Positions 37,891-50,619 of a DNA stretch of 64,000 nucleotides are shown here, piece after piece (positions within the stretch are counted from its first letter, which is position 1; every line of letters starts with the position of its first letter). Below the pieces are notes generated by a model. That model ran no database searches. It was given only the letters and a program-made list of their open reading frames with translations, and was not told the DNA's origin. The stretch lies in NCBI RefSeq assembly GCF_009730915.1, contig NC_052489.1:28947916-29011915 (forward strand). Direction: 5' to 3'. Source of the stretch: Dioscorea cayenensis subsp. rotundata (taxonomy: Eukaryota > Streptophyta > Magnoliopsida > Dioscoreales > Dioscoreaceae). A program made the position numbers and the translations under genes.

Positions 37891-40220
37891 TTATTCCCGC
37901 TTATCTTCTTCTGGTTCATCTTCAAGACTAAAAACATCAACCATTTCCTTCTTCTCCAGCTTGACTAGTGACACATCGCCGGTAAGGGATTGAGATTCTT
38001 CATCATCAACATCCTCTCCAGCTTCACCCGAGTAGGCGTATCTGTTTTGGCATGTGAAGATTGAGATGTTTTCTTGGCATAAATTTAAAGATCACCAGGG
38101 TAAGACATACCTTTGAGAGCTTTGAGATGGTGCCCAAAGATAACACAAAACACATAACAACACAAAGGTTAGAATGTCCCAAAAGGCAATGATGATCCAA
38201 GCAGTTTGCCACCGTTCACTGAACGGATCAGTAGCTTTGAAATAAACCTGTTTAACATGTGTTTTAGATCAGACGATATGCTCAATATCTGACAAAATGA
38301 GAAACTTAAATACAATCATGTGGGAAGACAGCTTCTTATTGTCAGATAAACTAAATAAGGAGATTTTCTGTTGTGAAAACCAAGATTGATCTCAGCATGG
38401 AGAAAGATTAGCGAAAGCAATTTAATGATGCCATAGAAAACTAACAAGTTTGAAGTCTTGGAGATTCACAGAATGGTATTTACCACAAAGCTGTAATACA
38501 AAATGGAAAAAGAAAACTGTTGCCAATTTCCCTTGCATTGATAAGGCAAACACAGGTTAGTCAAACCACAGAGACAATGTAATTCATAGGATGTTCAAAC
38601 AGAGTCCAAATAAAAGTTTCTTCAGTTTACCAATCCAAGATGCTGAGAAGACTAAGATATTCAAATGAACCACAAAAGGTAAACAATGTTCTTAATACAC
38701 GAAAAAAAAGGGAACAATTTTGTACCTCATATCCAATCCAGGCAACTGAAGCAATCACAGCAACCGCAAGAGCATTAGTAAATTTACGGTAAATGTCCAA
38801 TTTGACAGAACTCCGCCTTGCCTGAGAAGTACAAAGTTACAACTGAAATCAGGCCTGAACCATAGAAAAATGAACAAAAAGAAATAAGCATCAACATGAT
38901 CTCTAAGACCTATTTGTCAAAAAGAACAATTTTAGAAAATCATACAGCTCAACAGATCCACACAGAACCAGGATATACCTGCAGCTTTTCCAATGTTCGA
39001 GAGAGGGAAGTAAAAATCCAGAGTATAAGAAAGGCATCCAGGAGTGCATCAGGGAGGACAAGAAAAAGCCTAGCTTTGCCTGAAATATCACTTATGGTTC
39101 CCACATTTTCTGCGATATCCAGCAACTCAGAAGCTACAAAATATGTTACGCCAAGAAGAAGCACCTTAGAGGTAAGACCTCCAAGAGTTGGCCGGACAAC
39201 ACCATATCCCATAGAGATAGATAATATGAGCAGACGTGAAACTGTTTTCCTTATAGCGCCAATGGTAACAACCCAAGTTGTAATTACAACAGGTCTTATC
39301 CCAGAGTTATTAAAGTTCAGATACTCAAAAGTACCAAAGTGTCATTTCAAATAAGCCGAGTGCAATGACAAGAGTCATCCAATTCTGTATTGGCAGTATA
39401 TCCTTCCAAAACCTCACGTACTGTGCAAACCAAATGATGCTAAGAAGCAGATATGACAGGGACATGAATATGTAAAATGTCATTAGTGGGGCCATCCTCC
39501 CTGGTAGATAACCATCGGGATTTTTCCAAGAGGTCTTTCCACTCATCTTGAGTCCTCTCAACTTCGGATCACAGGAAATAAAGAACAGGTTGTACATTCC
39601 AGTCTTCGTAATGTTAACCTCTTTGGTTTCCATTTGTGTGGATAAATAATTTGCAACAAAATCCGTATTTAGCACTACTGGCCAGTTAAAATCCACAGAA
39701 GATGGTCTTCTAATTACTTCTCCTTGTCTACAACCCTCAAGCTTTGCAAGATCAGGGGTACAGCATATTGACCTTTGGCCACCATAGGCAGATCCTCCAA
39801 TGTTATCCCTATCAGCTGCTTCAAATATAATAGCCTGTATCAGTCCAGTACTACGCTCCATACCAGAATGTTGATCAGCTGCTTCCTTACTCCTCCAGAA
39901 TGTTATGTTCTCAAACCTGTACAATAATTTTGGATGAAAGGGTACTGAGAAGTTGGTTATAGTATAAGAGCAATGGGGTACAAGATGATTATGTGAACAT
40001 ATAATTTGGAAGGGGGTACCAAGTTCCACATCATAACCCAAGTAGAACCTATTTGGCTATAGTCAAAGCTTACAACCTCAAGTTCTGTACTATATATAAT
40101 ATACAGGTTGACATGCAAAGCTAATTACATACGAGTGACAACATCATTTATGTTCTCATGTGATGACAACCAAAGAAAGCCACTCGATTAAGTCAATACA
40201 ACCGATACACATGCTTAATT

Positions 40221-40257
<37 letters not shown>

Positions 40258-41051
40258 TAAGGAACATTAACCAAATTGTAAAACAAGCACAAGCTATCAC
40301 AACCGAAAAAACCAGACTTTTTATTGATTCACATGCTGACATGCACTTCATAATGCAGAGAACCAATGAGCCTTACCTGATGTTTCTATTAATTAATTAG
40401 CACATTTTAACTGGAACATCATTCTACAAATCAATTTCTCTCTTATTCTCTCAAAAAGAGTGTGTCTATAGAGAAAACTAGTCCAAGACCTAGACTCTCC
40501 TTGTGGAACCAAACGTTCCTCAGATCCAAGTGAATAATACTCACTACAAAACCACACAAGATCTCCATTCCCATTCAAAGACTAACTTCTAATCAGAGAA
40601 AAGCAACTCCCTCTTCAGCAACACGGATTCAATCAACTCAGCTACCAAACAGACACCTTCCTCAGATCCCACACAAAAAAGCCATCAAATCCTTCCATTT
40701 TCAAGACAAAACCTCAAGCAACCCCTTCACCTCAACTTCCAATACAAAACCAAGCTAAAAAATAAAAGAAATCAAACAAAAACCATCCAGAATACCATCA
40801 AACTCACATCAAAAGATCGAGCTGAAGCGCGCTTACTTGATGAAGGAGCGTCCATCATGAATCCCACTGGAGCCATGGCTATCCGAGGAGTCACGGGAGG
40901 CGACGATCCCCTCGCTTCCACCGGAAAGGAGAAAGGCGTTGCCGACCTCCTTGAACGTCTCGAAATCATAAGTGTGGATCGATGGCTCGACTGCGGAGAA
41001 CCAGAAGATGAAGACAACGGCGAGGAGAAGCCGAGAGCCGGCGAGATCCAT
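37891..41051 (-). CDS. CAND7: lung seven-transmembrane receptor family protein, CAND7-like
   Basis: Endomembrane seven-helix protein of the GPR107/GPR108 (Lu7TM) family, listed in Arabidopsis among candidate G-protein-coupled receptors. Exons: 40837-41051, 38979-39916, 38726-38821, 38111-38247, 37891-38041 (about 511 residues). A signal peptide (LLLAVVFIFWFSAVEPSIHTY) leads into the luminal domain with FENITFWRS, an SICCTPDLAKLEGC cysteine pair, GMYNLFFISCDP and NPDGYLPGRM. Seven helices then start at APLMTFYIFMSLSYLLLS and include IGAIRKTVSRLLILSISMGY, GLTSKVLLLGVTYFVASEL and FWDILTFVLLCVLCYLWAPS. The tail is acidic (VFSLEDEPEEDKRE). Oddity: exon 2 has a surplus base in the A run 39327-39330, within WYFEYLNFNNSG, which splits the helical domain into two frames. 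The first intron includes a (TA)n run. Confidence 0.88.
40223..40254. repeat. (TA)n microsatellite
   Basis: About 16 uninterrupted AT units in the first intron of the CAND7-type gene. Confidence 0.95.
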
Positions 41052-41149
41052 GGGAGAGGGAAGGATGAGCGAGAGATCTCCGAGAGAGAGAGAAAGAGAG
41101 AAAGAGAGAAGGGAACGGACCAACCGCCAAAGCTTCAACGGAGATGCCG

Positions 41150-41199
41150 ATGCCTCGTGATTGTAAACGAGGAGATGACTATGCCTCGTGATTGTAAAC
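41150..41199. repeat. 19-bp direct repeat in the divergent promoter
   Basis: ATGCCTCGTGATTGTAAAC occurs at 41150-41168 and again, identical, at 41181-41199. The pair lies about 100-150 bp upstream of the CAND7-type start codon. Confidence 0.85.
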
Positions 41200-41753
41200 A
41201 AAAATAATAATAAATAATAATAAATGTTATATATTAGATATAATATTTTTGGCACAGATACACTAATTTCATGGAAATGTATTTTAGTAAGTTTGATTTT
41301 TAAAATTTTTAAAAATCAAAATATTAATTTTTTTTAATTTAAATAGAATTAACGGACCAAAATGAATGTGTATGTATGATTTTCTATAACTTTGTCTTTT
41401 TATAATAAAATAAATCTATCTAAAATAATTTAAGTTTATAAATAAATTTTTAGATACTTGAATAATTTTCTTAATTTTTGTTTGTTTTAGAAATATAGGC
41501 ATAAATATCTCAATCACTTCCAATATATCTAAATATTATCCGACTAAATATAAGCAAAATAACCCAAATAAATTACATGAGGAAAATAATAATAATAATA
41601 ATAATAATATATTTTTTTAAAAAAAGAAGCTCTGAAATAAAAAAAGGGGTATATCCAATTAAAATAAATAAAAAAATAAATGAAATGTATTTAAAATTAG
41701 GGTTTAATTTGAGAAATCCCCAAAAACGAAAACAAAAGAGTTTTTGGATCGCG

Positions 41754-41792
41754 ATGCGAAAGCGAACTAGTGCAATTGGGCAAACGAGCTAA
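41754..41792 (+). promoter_or_regulatory. upstream open reading frame in PYM leader
   Basis: ATG at 41754 opens a 12-codon frame (MRKRTSAIGQTS, stop at 41790-41792) that ends 62 bp before the PYM start. If included in the transcript it would reduce or condition PYM translation. The transcription start is unknown. Confidence 0.35.
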
Positions 41793-41854
41793 AAACGTCT
41801 CCTTGTTTCCCAGATCACCGAAGGGGAAAGCCCAAAGCTTCGCCGGCGCCGGAG

Positions 41855-44800
41855 ATGGGGGAGCAACAGCAGCCCTCCCGCCTACTGAGAATCCCCAAAG
41901 AAGGCGAGCGGATTCTCGCTCCTACGCGCCGCCCCGACGGCACCCTCCGCAAGGCCATTCGCATCCGCGCCGGCTACGTTCCTCCAGGACGAAGTCGCCA
42001 TCTATCAGTCCAAGGGCACCCTAGTAATCCTTCTTCTTCTTCTTCTCTATGCCTTTAATTTCTGATTTCTGCGCTTGTGGTTGTGGTCATTTGCTTATTG
42101 TGCTGTGCTTTTAGTTGAAGAAGGAGGCGCAGCTCGAGGGCCCGCCGGGGTATGATCCGGCGGTGCATGCCAAGCCGAAGACCAAGTCGGCCAAGAGGAA
42201 CGAGAAGCGCAAGGAGAAGAAGCAGCAGGTGATTCTTGCTTTCTTTTATTTTTGCACTTTGTTCTGATAAAAAAGAGCTATTTTTTATTGTCTAATGAAG
42301 AATAATGTTGCAAAATTGTGACTTGATTTGATGAGACACTGCACTAAGCTTTAGTTTTGGGTTTTTTTATATCTATTATGCATACTGTTTTTGGATCTTT
42401 GAGCATGCATATCTTGTGCCCACAGACTCCTCAGAAAGGAAATTGACACTAGTTTTAGAAGATGGTCGTTTAATTGCCACTTTGCTGTTGACATTTATCT
42501 GATTCTTTTCCTACCTAATCCTGATGATTATGATTTCAATTAATCAATAATTGACTTGTGAGAATTATTGGCTATGAAATCAATTAATAATCAACAAGCA
42601 AAGATTATGTATTTTTCTAATCAATTATGACTGGCCGGAAGCAGCAGAAATCAGTGGATTCATGGGTAAGTTCCTCGCACTAAAAAAAAGAAATGGTTAA
42701 GGATCAATTCCTTATTCACAACCTCCTTTTGGAAGGGTATTGAAATCCTATACCTAGGAAGAATTTTGAGTTAGAATTTCTAAGAGTTGTCATTATTTGA
42801 GAAGAAGCACTTGTAATTTTCATCCTCTAGCCATTTGCTGATTGCTTTTTGCACTTGAGCATTTCGAGTTAGATGAACTTCCATCATAGCTCATGAGGAC
42901 CCCTCTGATGAAGTCAGTCTTGCCAATTTTTAATTTGAACTCAATAATATTTTCAGGAATTACATAGAGTGAAGAACTTATCTCCACACCAAGGAGCAAT
43001 TTTATGTGGAAATCTCCCAAAAGCTCTTGCCTTTTAGGTAATATTTTCTTACCCAGTTCACCAGAAGTGTTCTTTTGAGTTAACAACCTTCAAGCCATTT
43101 TAAAGTTTAAAACCTTTTAGATGTTCTTCAATCGATAGATGGGTTTTCCAATGTTCTTCATCCTCTAAAGTCATGTCTCAACGGATAAGGATTAACTAGT
43201 GACAAGGCAATCCCGCATGGTTTTGCACCAGTTTTCTATAGTGATATGCTCATGCTTTTAGCCACTTTGTAAAATTAAACCAGTGCAGAGTGCTAGTTAG
43301 AATGACATTTCATGATAATTTTATTGTAATATTAGTAGAGAATTTCTATCTTCTCATAGAACAATGATTTATAAACCCATTAAGGGGGCGTTTGGTTCAA
43401 TGTAACTGTAAATACAGTGGATTTCTAGTTACAATGTAACTGAAAATCCATGGATTTTATAATACAGTGCAGTCAAATCTAGTGTTTAGTTAAATGTACT
43501 GTAGATGCTGTATTATAGGATTTTGTATTTGATAAGAGATATTTATAAATTTGAAATTAATTTTTTTTTTACATTATAAATATTTTAATGATTTTAAGTA
43601 CTGTATTAATTAATTTAACTATTAATTTTATTATTAAATTAGTTATCAAATTTATCAGTATATTTATTTATTTATTTTATTTTATTTAATATTTTTTAAA
43701 TTTAATTTTTAACCCAATAAAAAAAAGTATTTTGAACTTTTCATATATTTTTAGCATGTTATTAATGATTTTAATTATCGCATTGATCATTTTAACTCTT
43801 AATTTTATTATTAAATTAATTATCAAAGTAATTATTAAATTTATTATTAAATTTTATAATTTTTCACTCCACAAAAATATCCATAAATATTTAATCATAT
43901 TTGTTTTTCTTTAATTGGTCACATATAGGTCACAAGTTATGCATTTGAAGAAATTTAAAGATAAGGGATTTCGTTTTACGCCCAATTTGGCCGTAAAACC
44001 AAATCTCTCAATGGATGTAATATGAGTTACATTGGTTTTTGAAATCCTGTGAACCAAACACTGGATTTCAGAAAACCCAGCAACTCAAGTTACATGTAAC
44101 TCAAAAACCCTCCAAACAAACACTACCTAAAATGAAATGACCACCGATTTCTCTATTGAATCACACCTATTGTACTGTACAACTCCCAATACTTATATTG
44201 TTGTGTTCAGTCATGGTGTGTTTGAAAATCTTCTCCCTTAGATAATTCATGCATGATAGGCTTTTTCTCAATAATAGTTTAACCATGTTGAAACTTTTTA
44301 AAATTGAAGAAGTTTGATTCTGATCATCATATCAAGTGAATGAGGCAGTTAATATCTCTTGCCAGCTTACAGTCCTAATCCTAATTGATTAATTGATTAC
44401 TAGCAACTTCATTACAATTTACTATGGTTATTTATTTATTTGTGGTTACATCTGATCATAGAATCTTGTGATATTTAATTAGGAACTCAAAACACCACAA
44501 CATTCTATGGTGTGAATAACCAATATTAACCTATATGAACTCAGAATCATTCTAATGCTCTATTGTTCTGAAAAACAGAACATTGAAATGCATTTATGTG
44601 TGCATTTTTCAAGATTGGGCTGGAAATGTGACCAATATGTTTTATGGCAGGCAGCTCTTGCTGCGGCAGATAATAAAGGCAAAGATTTGGATTCAGATCA
44701 GGCCGAGGTGATAGGAACTACAGATGGCCCTTCTGAACTCATCCCTCTTGCAGAAGAGGAGCATGTGGAATCAGTTGTTGACCAAATGGATACCCTCACT

Positions 44801-46509
44801 ATTTCTGTAACACCAGTTGTATCTACTACTTCCTCTAATCCAGATGATTGCTGGGGACCTGGGATATCTGGTCCAGATATTGATAAGAAAATCCGCGCAC
44901 TTAAAAAGAAGGTAAATTTCATAGCTAAGACTCATAAAAAGCTTTTTCATTCAGTGATATGTATTTTTTTCTTTCAAGGCATAACTCATAACAAGTTGGA
45001 TTCTAATATATATATTTGAACAGGAGAATTGTGTTTATTCTCTACCTTAAGATTAATGCAAAATCTTCTGTACCAATTACATTTGTGGGCATTTAAAGTC
45101 TTGTATTTATTGAATTTTCCATGATAGGAATATCAGCATTGAATTGTTGAATAATAAATTCTTTTTTTGGCAGCAAAGTTAAAGGTTATGAACTATGTCA
45201 AAAAATTAATGGTAGGTTGAATCTAGGCTGCTCCTCATTGTTCTCCTTCCAGTATATCTCATGATGGGTGTTTCATAAGCTTAAACTTTGCTAAGAAACG
45301 TAGGTTTTATGCATTAAAGCATAGATATTGATAAGAACTTTGCTAATTGTGGAATCTCATTATAAGTCTACCAACAAGAAAACATTCAGATTAACTGATT
45401 AGTACCAAGATCCCACTTATGAAGCATTAGCTTTTTAGTTTGTGTTGTGCCCTTTTCCTTTTATTCAAATTCAAGTGAAGTCCCCACTTATGAAACAATA
45501 GCTTTCTAGCCTGTGTTGTCTTTATTCCATTTATAAGGAAGCACGGTAATTTCTCTAAACACCCTTATCCTCTTCTATAACTGCTGTTTGCATTAAGTGA
45601 GTCTAAGTTTTGTTTTGTGGTCCATATTGTGGTTTATGATGGCTTTGGATAGCTTGGGGATAACTATTCTCAAGTATCAAATTGGATCATGAAGGCATGA
45701 GTTATCATTGTCGCAGATTTAATTTTTAAAATGTTCACTCAACTTCATACATTTGCTAAGAGAGTTTATAGATTATAATCAGGCACATCCTCTAGGCTTT
45801 ATGTATCTAAGAGGATATGTGGTTGTGAGATAGTTGTTGGGTAGGTCATAGGTGGTCCCAAAGGGTGTTTTTTCTGTTAGTGCAATTCTTTGAAGCCATA
45901 GACAGACTTCCTTTGGTAGTTGAAAACTTATGCTTGATTTGTCTTTTTCTCATTAATTAAAAAGGTATCCTTCGTATCGCCCATTAGCTTTCCAGATTTC
46001 ATTCTTATCCTTGATTGCGACATGCCATGGTAGGAATCTGCTACCGACATATTGAAGATCAAAATCAGTCCTAGAATGTCTTCATCTTTTCAGAGTTGTG
46101 CATCTTAGTATAAAGCATTAAAGCTTCTTGAACTTGATGACTGACTGGAAGATTTCTGTTTGTCTGTTATGTTTATAATACTCAGTACTCATTCTTAATC
46201 TGACTTGCATCAAATATTTGTTCCATATAAATTTTGTTCTTGTTGAAAGTGCCAATACATGACAAAGGTTGAAGGATGGCGCTTTTGTTCCTAAAATTTC
46301 TGCAATAATCGAACAAATATACTGCAGCGACAAGTATTCTAAGACCATCTTTGTACATATATATGTTGCAGATTCGGCTTGTAGAAGCACAATTACAAGG
46401 CATTAAACAAAACACCAAGCTTGAGCAGTCAGAGAAGATGACAAAGATTGAAGGATGGCGTGAGGAGCTTAAACTGCTTGAAGAAAAAAAGACAACTCTA
46501 GTTTCTTAA
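41855..46509 (+). CDS. PYM: PYM, partner of Y14-Mago (exon junction complex disassembly factor)
   Basis: PYM/WIBG binds the Mago-Y14 heterodimer through its N-terminal domain and removes exon junction complexes from translated mRNA. Exons: 41855-42023, 42115-42228, 44651-44911, 46372-46509 (about 226 residues; the Arabidopsis protein is about 204). The N-terminus has RILAPTRRPDGTLRKAIRIR, GYVPQDE and VAIYQSKGTL, the Mago-Y14-binding signature. Next is GPPGYDP and a Lys/Arg-rich stretch, then an acidic linker, PDDCWGPGISGPDIDKKIRA and a C-terminal coiled coil (IRLVEAQLQG ... EELKLLEEKK). Oddity: exon 1 has a surplus C at 41984-41985, so GYVP is followed in frame by PGRSR instead of QDEVAIY. 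The second intron is long and carries a Harbinger-type element. Confidence 0.92.
43384..44127. mobile_element. PIF/Harbinger (Tourist-like) element in PYM intron 2
   Basis: 744 bp flanked by TAA on both sides (43381-43383 and 44128-44130), the classic TWA target duplication. The left end GGGGGCGTTTGG matches the inverted right end GGTAGTGTTTG. Subterminal inverted text (AATGTAACT near 43398; AGTTACATGTAACTC near 44089-44103) pairs further in. The interior is A+T-rich without a transposase, so it is non-autonomous. Confidence 0.8.
45411..45525. repeat. two-copy 71-bp tandem duplication in PYM intron 3
   Basis: CCCACTTATGAAGCATTAGC near 45413 recurs as CCCACTTATGAAACAATAGC near 45484. Both are followed by TTT-TAG and TGTGTTGT words. 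Confidence 0.7.
46258..46460 (+). repeat. exon fragment echoed in preceding PYM intron
   Basis: GACAAAGATTGAAGGATGGCG-type sequence of exon 4 (46440-46460) occurs with one change at 46261-46281 inside intron 3, about 180 bp upstream. The intronic copy has lost its context and is probably not spliced in. Confidence 0.7.
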
Positions 46510-47074
46510 ACTCCTAGATCAAATTCTCATCTTTTCATCGGTGGTTACACAAGCTCGAAGATCTAGCTACTGGATGTGGGAGCCTCTTTTCTTGAATCAG
46601 GCAGTCAATCAAAGATGGTTTATGGTTTATTTATTTATGTCTTCCAATGCTGCTTAGATATATGAGTGTACCATACTGATATCTATTATCGATGAACCTT
46701 CGGCTAGTTCACTCAATTACCTGTAGAACTAAGTTCCTAAAACTGGTGAACTCCTATGTACCACCGTCCTTGACACGACTAGCTATTGCATTGCTTTTGC
46801 CTTACCGAATTAATGAATTATCAAATTGCATAATCTTTTATCTTGAAATTGAATATGCAGAGACAGGAACAAGCACGTAGTCTGATGCGAGTAGATTCAA
46901 TTCAGTCGGCATGATATGAAATACGAAATCATCGAAGAAAGGTCTGTCATTGGTACACTGATCCCTTTTCTTTTTCATCAATGGCAGGACTACTGAAGGA
47001 TTAAAAGTGATATCACTTTACTACATCTAGAGGGTTTCTTCTCACTCAAAGAATGTACGTGATAAAGATAGGTA

Positions 47075-47105
<31 letters not shown>

Positions 47106-48058
47106 TTTTTCTTGAAAGCCATCAAAACCTTTTTTGTGGGGGACTTACAACGATGTGCACTATGAAAGTAAGTCCACTTGTTTGGCAGGGCTTATTTAAT
47201 TGAGTATGTTGGAAATGCACCTCAGATGCTCAATCATTTTATATGTGGTTAATTTTCATCCCTCATCTTTCTTGTCTCTAGTATAAAACTTTTATTTATT
47301 TTTATATTGCTGAATTATTGGTAGCATATCCAAAAGATTTTGTTCATTTTGAGCATCATATGTTGTTATGGTTGATGGTGCTGCTTGTATTTTGGTTCAA
47401 TTAACAAAACATAGCTATTTTTATGAAAGGAAGTGTTTCAATATGTAGTGGTGTGAAATGGTTTCAAGTTAAAATTTTCTTGTTCTTTTTAATCCACTTC
47501 GCCTCCTTTTGAATTAAGTGAATTCAGATTAAAGGAGGGAAGACTTTCACACAGTCTTGAATGATAAAAAAACTAAAATAAATAATTAGATATAATAAAT
47601 CAAAAAATATAAATCATTCTGTAATTTCACTTAATTCAAATATTTTTACTTTAATTAGGCATATGATTGGATATCATTGAACCAAATATGAATCTTCTTC
47701 CTCCTTTAATATAATAACAATAATAATAATAATAAATAAATAATAAATAAAGAAGGAGTGGTGATGTAACTTGATACCATTTCCACTGCATCCAAGACAT
47801 ATGATACCATAAATGGCGTAGGGGCCAAAGTTGTTATGATCCATCCCTTTCCATTTCCTTCTTGCTCTCTCTCTCTCTCTCTACTTATTTCTCCTCATGC
47901 TTCAGGTGAAGTGGGTGGGTGGTGAATTGTGGTAGTACAACATCCCAAGTTCTATCTCTATCCTTCAACTATTCACAATCTTTTAAGTGATGCCCAAAAA
48001 TAGGACTCTGATAAAACCAATCACTTGCTTGTTTACATTCTCAAAAAGTAGGAAAGAT

Positions 48059-48060
48059 AA

Positions 48061-48100
<40 letters not shown>

Positions 48101-48102
48101 TT
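48059..48102. repeat. (ATT)n microsatellite
   Basis: About 14 ATT units. Confidence 0.95.
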
Positions 48103-50260
48103 GTACTAGATATTTCAGGACATTGTTATTGATCATCAAGCAGCAAAAACAACAACAACTCAGCTTCCTATTCTTTTATATGTTATTATAACTAACCAAC
48201 TAACTAACTACCTACCAAACTAACTAACTTTGTAAATGATATTATGGCGTTTATTTTTATGTATGATTGTGTATAGATCTTATACACATGAGGTAGGGGG
48301 GAGTGGGATATTCTGAACGGGTATCTAACACCAAACTTAGGAAGTGGAGAAGGACAGTCCTTGGCGTGGGAACAGATAATGTTGGGGTTGTCCATTGTCT
48401 GCTCATCATCCAAAATATGATGTGATCCCCATTATCTATTCACTATTGTCTTGTTATTTTTATTTTTTTTATTTTTTATTTTTTGATTGATCACATATAC
48501 TTGAATTTATTTACATGGTTTGGACCTGCTTAGCAATAATACTCATGAAAATACCCTTTGAAATTTACTCTATCAGTCACCGAAAACTTGTGTACATTCA
48601 TAAAAGTAGATAAATTATAATCGAAAACCAAAATAGAAAGATTGAAAAACCTTGATTATAAGATCAATAAAAATTAGATGACAGCTATCTAAATAACAAA
48701 TGACACCCAGAAAATAATCGGTTCTTTGAATTATGTATTACCATAACACATTTGTTTTTGTTTTAAAAAAAAATACATAAAAAAAGAAAGAAATATTCAA
48801 CACATTTCATCTAGTGACAGTAAAAGTAACGTAGAAGTAATGCAAAAGTAATGAGAGGTTATCTAAGCGTATCATGAAACTACATGTCATTGTTTATCTT
48901 TTGAAGTGAAATATTATAACCCACAAGTGTGAACAATACCAGATGACTCAGTTAAAGGTTAAATAGCACAACCATGAGGTGTATCAATTTCTTCCTTGTA
49001 GATAAACAAGGGTATAAAAAATAACCTTATTGTGACAAACATTCACATAAGCATCATAATAATAACACATGGTTTCTTTCACTGTTCCAAATTTCACAAT
49101 GCAACCTGTGTAACATAAGAGTAGAAGATGAAAATTTTTCATTGTTACAAACAATATCACATATTCATAAAAAATTAATTTCAAATGAACATTAGATGCA
49201 AGACACACGAATTAACAGTAAAATCATAATTTCCCACAATTCTACAAATGTGAATAAAAGTTACATCATTTGTTAATGCAAATATTCCAAGATACTCATT
49301 TCATTATTATAAAACTTGCACCACAAATAGGTAACATAATCATTGATAATCATGAGCTTGTGAAATAAGAGTAAAAAAAAAAATCGCATTTAAATTTTTA
49401 TTTCACAAAATACACAAATCACATTAGGAGTCCAGCTCCACATAAATGAAATTAACACCTAATATCTGTATCTTCACTTTGCATGAACTAAAATTTGAAA
49501 CCATTTACACAACAAAAATATACATCATATACAAAAAAGAATTTAATATCAATGTACCATAATGCCATTAGTAAAATAAAAAATAATACTACAGTCTCCC
49601 ATAAATTAATTAATTTGATAAATAAAAAAAATCTATTAATGACACATAACACATCACCTGTTAAAATAAACCATGGCCACATATTTTGAAAAAAAAAACA
49701 TATCATTCTTGCATAAATGATTTGACAAATGAAAAAAAAAACACAACCTAAAATCATGTTGCATTTGACATATGGGTTGAGAATAATAGCGCGGATTCAA
49801 TCAGTGAAATGAAACATACGACAGAGTTATGTCAAGTATGAACAAACAAGAAAGAAACTGTCAAAAACGAACCCAGCTAATTAATTAATAAAGGAATTAT
49901 TAGCTAAGCAAATAGATAATAAAGTATCAAATCAGGGTTGTTAGTTGTGTTTGTGGATATGTATGAAGGTACGAGGGGAAGTGGTCATTGCTCCACAAAA
50001 GAAAAGTCTGGTTGTCCTATGAAATGAAAGCACTCAAGCGCCAAAATGACCCCAAGCCCCAAGCGTGTGTCAATGAGGGGGCTTCTCTTTCTATAAACCT
50101 TTCTTTGTCCATCTCTCTCCATCCTCAAAAGCCACTCTGATAAAAAATGAGATCCACACCCAATTATATGCACATCTATAGAGACAGACACACACACAAA
50201 CACACACTCACAGAGAAAGAAAAGAGAAAGAGCAAGAGAGAGAGAGAGAGAGAACTAAAA

Positions 50261-50331
50261 CCATGTTATACCCACTCCTCCAATCAACGTCCATTCAATG
50301 GCATCCTTACAAAGTGGGTATAAAGCCATGG
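50261..50331. other. stem-loop upstream of the TCP gene
   Basis: TTATACCCACT (50266-50276) is perfectly complementary to AGTGGGTATAA (50313-50323). Outside it CCATG (50261-50265) pairs with CATGG (50327-50331) across a 3-base bulge. The loop is about 36 bases. The size is in the range of a small plant hairpin, but the loop side is poorly paired and no known microRNA sequence was recognised. Confidence 0.5.
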
Positions 50332-50588
50332 GGAAAGGCATGTGTTAGAGAGATAGAGAGTTGATGAAGAGGTTTGATGATGCTGAAAGTGAAAGGTCAC
50401 TCTGGTTGTCCAACTCCCGCACATATGTGAAAAATGGAAAGGTAGAACTACTATACACAGAGTAACTAACAATAAACTATCATAAAAGCAGGCAATGAGA
50501 ATGAAGTCCTGAAGTCTACTGTTAAGTCATGAAACTATAAAAGAGCACGCTAACATTGACTTGCAGAAAAAGAAAGAGAAAGAAAGAG

Positions 50589-50619
50589 TATTTATTTATT
50601 TATTTATTTATTTATTTAT
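50589..50619. repeat. (TATT)n microsatellite
   Basis: About eight tetranucleotide units. Confidence 0.95.

Larger units (their letters stand above)
41052..41854. promoter_or_regulatory. shared divergent promoter region, CAND7-type / PYM
   Basis: The two start codons are 803 bp apart on opposite strands. The CAND7 side is purine-rich on the plus strand (GAGA runs, 41064-41113) and includes a duplicated 19-mer (41150-41199). The centre is A+T-rich with an (AAT)n run near 41590. The PYM side carries a short upstream open frame. Confidence 0.65.

Noticed and set aside
40833-41255. Extension of the CAND7 N-terminus upstream of 41051
   Set aside because: The upstream part is promoter A/T and GAGA sequence and lacks protein character; the ATG at 41051 begins a standard signal peptide.
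3684-46509. Reading the frame-broken genes as a cluster of pseudogenes
   Set aside because: Splice sites, exon lengths and residues are conserved apart from isolated extra bases, and interspersed genes are perfect; sequencing error is simpler.
48204-48413. 69-codon minus-strand open frame
   Set aside because: No start context, family or repeat similarity recognised; more likely non-coding high-complexity sequence.
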